Source: Lacipirellula parvula
GTDB taxonomy: Bacteria; Planctomycetota; Planctomycetia; Pirellulales; Lacipirellulaceae
Reading direction: 5' to 3'
Assembly: GCF_009177095.1 (NCBI RefSeq)
Contig: NZ_AP021861.1
Span: 5,376,501 to 5,440,500, forward strand
DNA length: 64,000 bases
Of this stretch, positions 62,458 through 64,000 are shown piece after piece. Under the pieces are notes generated by a model. It was given only the letters and a program-made list of their open reading frames with translations. It ran no database searches and was not told the origin of the DNA. Every line of letters begins with the position of its first letter. Position 1 is the first letter of the stretch. The position numbers and the translations under genes are program-made.

Positions 62458-63447
62458 TCAATCGACCTTCTCAATCACCTTCTCGATCAGGTCGTCCGCC
62501 TTCACCCCTTCCGCCTCGCCTTCGAAGCTCAGAATCATCCGATGGCGCAACGCGGGAATCGCAACCGCGTCGACGTCTTCGCGCGAGACATGGAAGCGTC
62601 CTGCTAACAGCGCTCGGCCGCGGCTCGCGGCGAGAATCGCTTGCGCGCCGCGCGGCGAAGCGCCATGCCGCACGAACTTGCGCACCTCGGCTGGAGCGTC
62701 TTCGCTCTTCGGGTGCGTGCCGCGCACCACGCGAATCAAGTGGTCCTGCACCGCATCGTCGATCGGCGTCTCGCGCAACGTGCGGCCCATCGCCAAAATC
62801 TCTTCGCCCGTGGCGACAGGATCGATCGTCGGCGACTTGGTTCCGCCGGTCCGCCGCAAGATTTCGGCGAACTCGTCATGCCCCGGTAATTCGACGAACA
62901 ACTTGAAGAAGAACCGATCGAGCTGCGCTTCCGGCAGCGGGTAGGTTCCTTCTTGCTCGATCGGGTTCTGCGTGGCGAGCACGAAAAACGGCAAGTCGAG
63001 CCGATGCGTCTTGCCAGCGACCGTCACTGATTTTTCTTGCATCGTTTCGAGCAAGGCGGACTGCGTCTTCGGCGTCGCACGATTAATTTCATCCGCCAAC
63101 AGCACGTTGCAGAAGACCGGGCCCGGCTGGAACTCCAGCGACTTGTGCCCGCCGCGATCGACGAGCACCTGCGTCCCCACGACATCCGCCGGCAATAGAT
63201 CCGGGGTGAACTGAATCCGCTGGAACTTCAAGTGGAGCGCCTGCGCCAGCGTGTTGACGAGCGCTGTCTTCCCTAACCCCGGGACGCCTTCGAGCAGCAC
63301 GTGCCCGCCGCTCACCACCGCGAGCAGCACATGCTCGACGATGTCTTGCTGACCGACGATGAACTTGCCCATCTCGTCGCGGATCCGCCGGAACGTCGTG
63401 ACGAACTGCTCGGCCGCTTGCTCTGCTTCCACTGCTGCTGTCGTCAT
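62458..63447 (-). CDS. MoxR-family AAA ATPase
   Basis: A 329-residue AAA+ ATPase. Walker A is [16 protein letters not shown] (about residue 60), Walker B is [10 protein letters not shown] (about 115), the sensor-1 region is [20 protein letters not shown] (about 158-177), and the C-terminal lid has [10 protein letters not shown]. MoxR proteins act as chaperones that assemble or activate complexes with VWA proteins, encoded just downstream here. Its start overlaps the stop of the upstream Cys-rich gene by four bases. Confidence 0.95.
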   Translation of the reverse strand: MTTAAVEAEQAAEQFVTTFRRIRDEMGKFIVGQQDIVEHVLLAVVSGGHVLLEGVPGLGKTALVNTLAQALHLKFQRIQFTPDLLPADVVGTQVLVDRGGHKSLEFQPGPVFCNVLLADEINRATPKTQSALLETMQEKSVTVAGKTHRLDLPFFVLATQNPIEQEGTYPLPEAQLDRFFFKLFVELPGHDEFAEILRRTGGTKSPTIDPVATGEEILAMGRTLRETPIDDAVQDHLIRVVRGTHPKSEDAPAEVRKFVRHGASPRGAQAILAASRGRALLAGRFHVSREDVDAVAIPALRHRMILSFEGEAEGVKADDLIEKVIEKVD

Positions 63448-64000
63448 TCTGCTGCGTCTCCCTCGGCTTCGACTGCGGGGGTCGATTCCATCTGGTGGAT
63501 CAATTGAAAGTAATTCTTCACGCCGTCGCGAACTTGTGCGGGCACGTCTTCGCGTTCAACGAACGATTCAAACTGTCGCTTGAACTCGCGCTGCTTGGCC
63601 GCCGTGCGACGATTCGACACGCCGCTGCCTTCGTCGGCCGACTCGACCGTAGTCAGCGACGGCCCGGCGCCCTTCTGCCCTTGCAGCTGCGTCGTTTGAC
63701 CGTTGTCGACGAGCTCATCCGTCGCGTTGCGACGAGCGGTATTCGTCCCCGTACCCGCCTTCTTGCCGCCGGCGTTCGGGCTTTGGCACAGGCCGTTGCA
63801 CATGCTTTGGCAGTTGCTGCACTTTTCGCAGAGCTTGCACAGCTTCTTGTCGGCTTCGCGGCGAATGCCGAGCTTGCACAAGCCTTGGCACAGCTTGTTC
63901 AGTTGCTTATCAACCGAGGCCTGGCACGCTTGGCACTGGGATTGGGATTTGCTGTCGCACTTACCCGTCTCGCGCTCTTGGCGTTCGGCTTCGGCGAGCG
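63444..64000 (-). CDS. Cys-rich coiled-coil protein, start beyond the window
   Basis: The frame is open to the window edge, so only the C-terminal 184 residues are visible. They begin with a charged segment (AEAERQERETGKCDSKSQSQ), then a Cys-rich block spanning about 63800-63950 with CQACQ, LCQGLCKLG, KLCKLCEKCSNCQSMCNGLC, and end with a polar tail. The Cys pairs (C-X2-C type) could bind metal. An internal TTG at 63881 has been proposed by open-frame logic only; the homologous frame clearly continues upstream. It heads the visible MoxR operon and overlaps the MoxR start by four bases. In planctomycetes a large membrane coiled-coil protein often sits here; whether this is one cannot be seen. 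Confidence 0.7.
   Translation of the reverse strand, partial: LAEAERQERETGKCDSKSQSQCQACQASVDKQLNKLCQGLCKLGIRREADKKLCKLCEKCSNCQSMCNGLCQSPNAGGKKAGTGTNTARRNATDELVDNGQTTQLQGQKGAGPSLTTVESADEGSGVSNRRTAAKQREFKRQFESFVEREDVPAQVRDGVKNYFQLIHQMESTPAVEAEGDAAE

Overview
The window looks like a chromosomal piece of a planctomycete, most likely Pirellulales and possibly close to Lacipirellulaceae (the family is a guess; the phylum is well supported). The evidence is three pseudopilin-like DUF1559 proteins with the H-X9-DG signature, eight exported proteins ending in PEP-CTERM-type tails, dockerin-like repeats in eight proteins, two N-termini of the LEPR-XLL type, an ECF sigma factor beside a FecR/LamG protein, and a MoxR-DUF58-VWA operon. 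Base composition is high-GC over most of the window, so antisense frames stay open for long stretches without being genes.

Layout. 1-4934: chemosensory operon cheW, a soluble receptor with three tandem PAS modules, cheB and cheR; a cheA is not in the window and may lie upstream. 4937-9107: an Hpt protein on the minus strand facing two single-domain response regulators and a CHASE/PAS hybrid histidine kinase, together a plausible phosphorelay. 9108-14319: a scarred accessory region with a sulfatase cut off in mid-domain, a small lipoprotein, two inverted and decayed pieces of an IS3-family OrfA, a 5'-truncated HNH nuclease between them, and a XRE regulator divergent from an unknown membrane protein around a perfect palindrome. 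14550-19059: a compact integrative element, or its integrase end, next to an unusual tRNA-Ser-like gene; it holds a degenerate M41-protease-like protein, two overlapping small membrane/lipoprotein genes, several unknown proteins, an excisionase-like protein and a tyrosine recombinase.

19309-22959: ECF sigma, FecR/LamG membrane protein and DUF1559 protein, all on the minus strand. 23444-37631: a plus-strand run of secreted proteins (PEP-CTERM and dockerin proteins, a second DUF1559 protein, a glucose/sorbosone dehydrogenase-like multidomain protein and a CotH-kinase/lamin-tail giant). 38005-40667: two-gene ABC exporter. 40939-42207: exported DUF4432-type aldose-epimerase-like protein. 42256-48748: fructan locus on the minus strand with two GH32 enzymes and a GntR/LacI-type regulator. 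48904-52658: three more PEP-CTERM proteins. 53411-55019: small lipoprotein plus third DUF1559 protein. 55425-57158: GxGYxYP-family protein. 57232-64000: minus-strand MoxR / DUF58 / BatA-like / double-VWA operon headed by a Cys-rich protein that runs off the window.

How the parts fit: the first 9 kb is signalling; 9-19 kb is horizontally acquired or decaying DNA; most of the rest is cell-surface and extracellular polysaccharide biology, in which enzymes (GH32, dehydrogenase) are combined with binding modules, dockerins and sorting tails. The items I would follow up first are the tRNA-adjacent element with its unknown cargo, the repeat module shared by three dockerin/PEP-CTERM proteins, and the modular gain or loss of dockerins between close paralogues.
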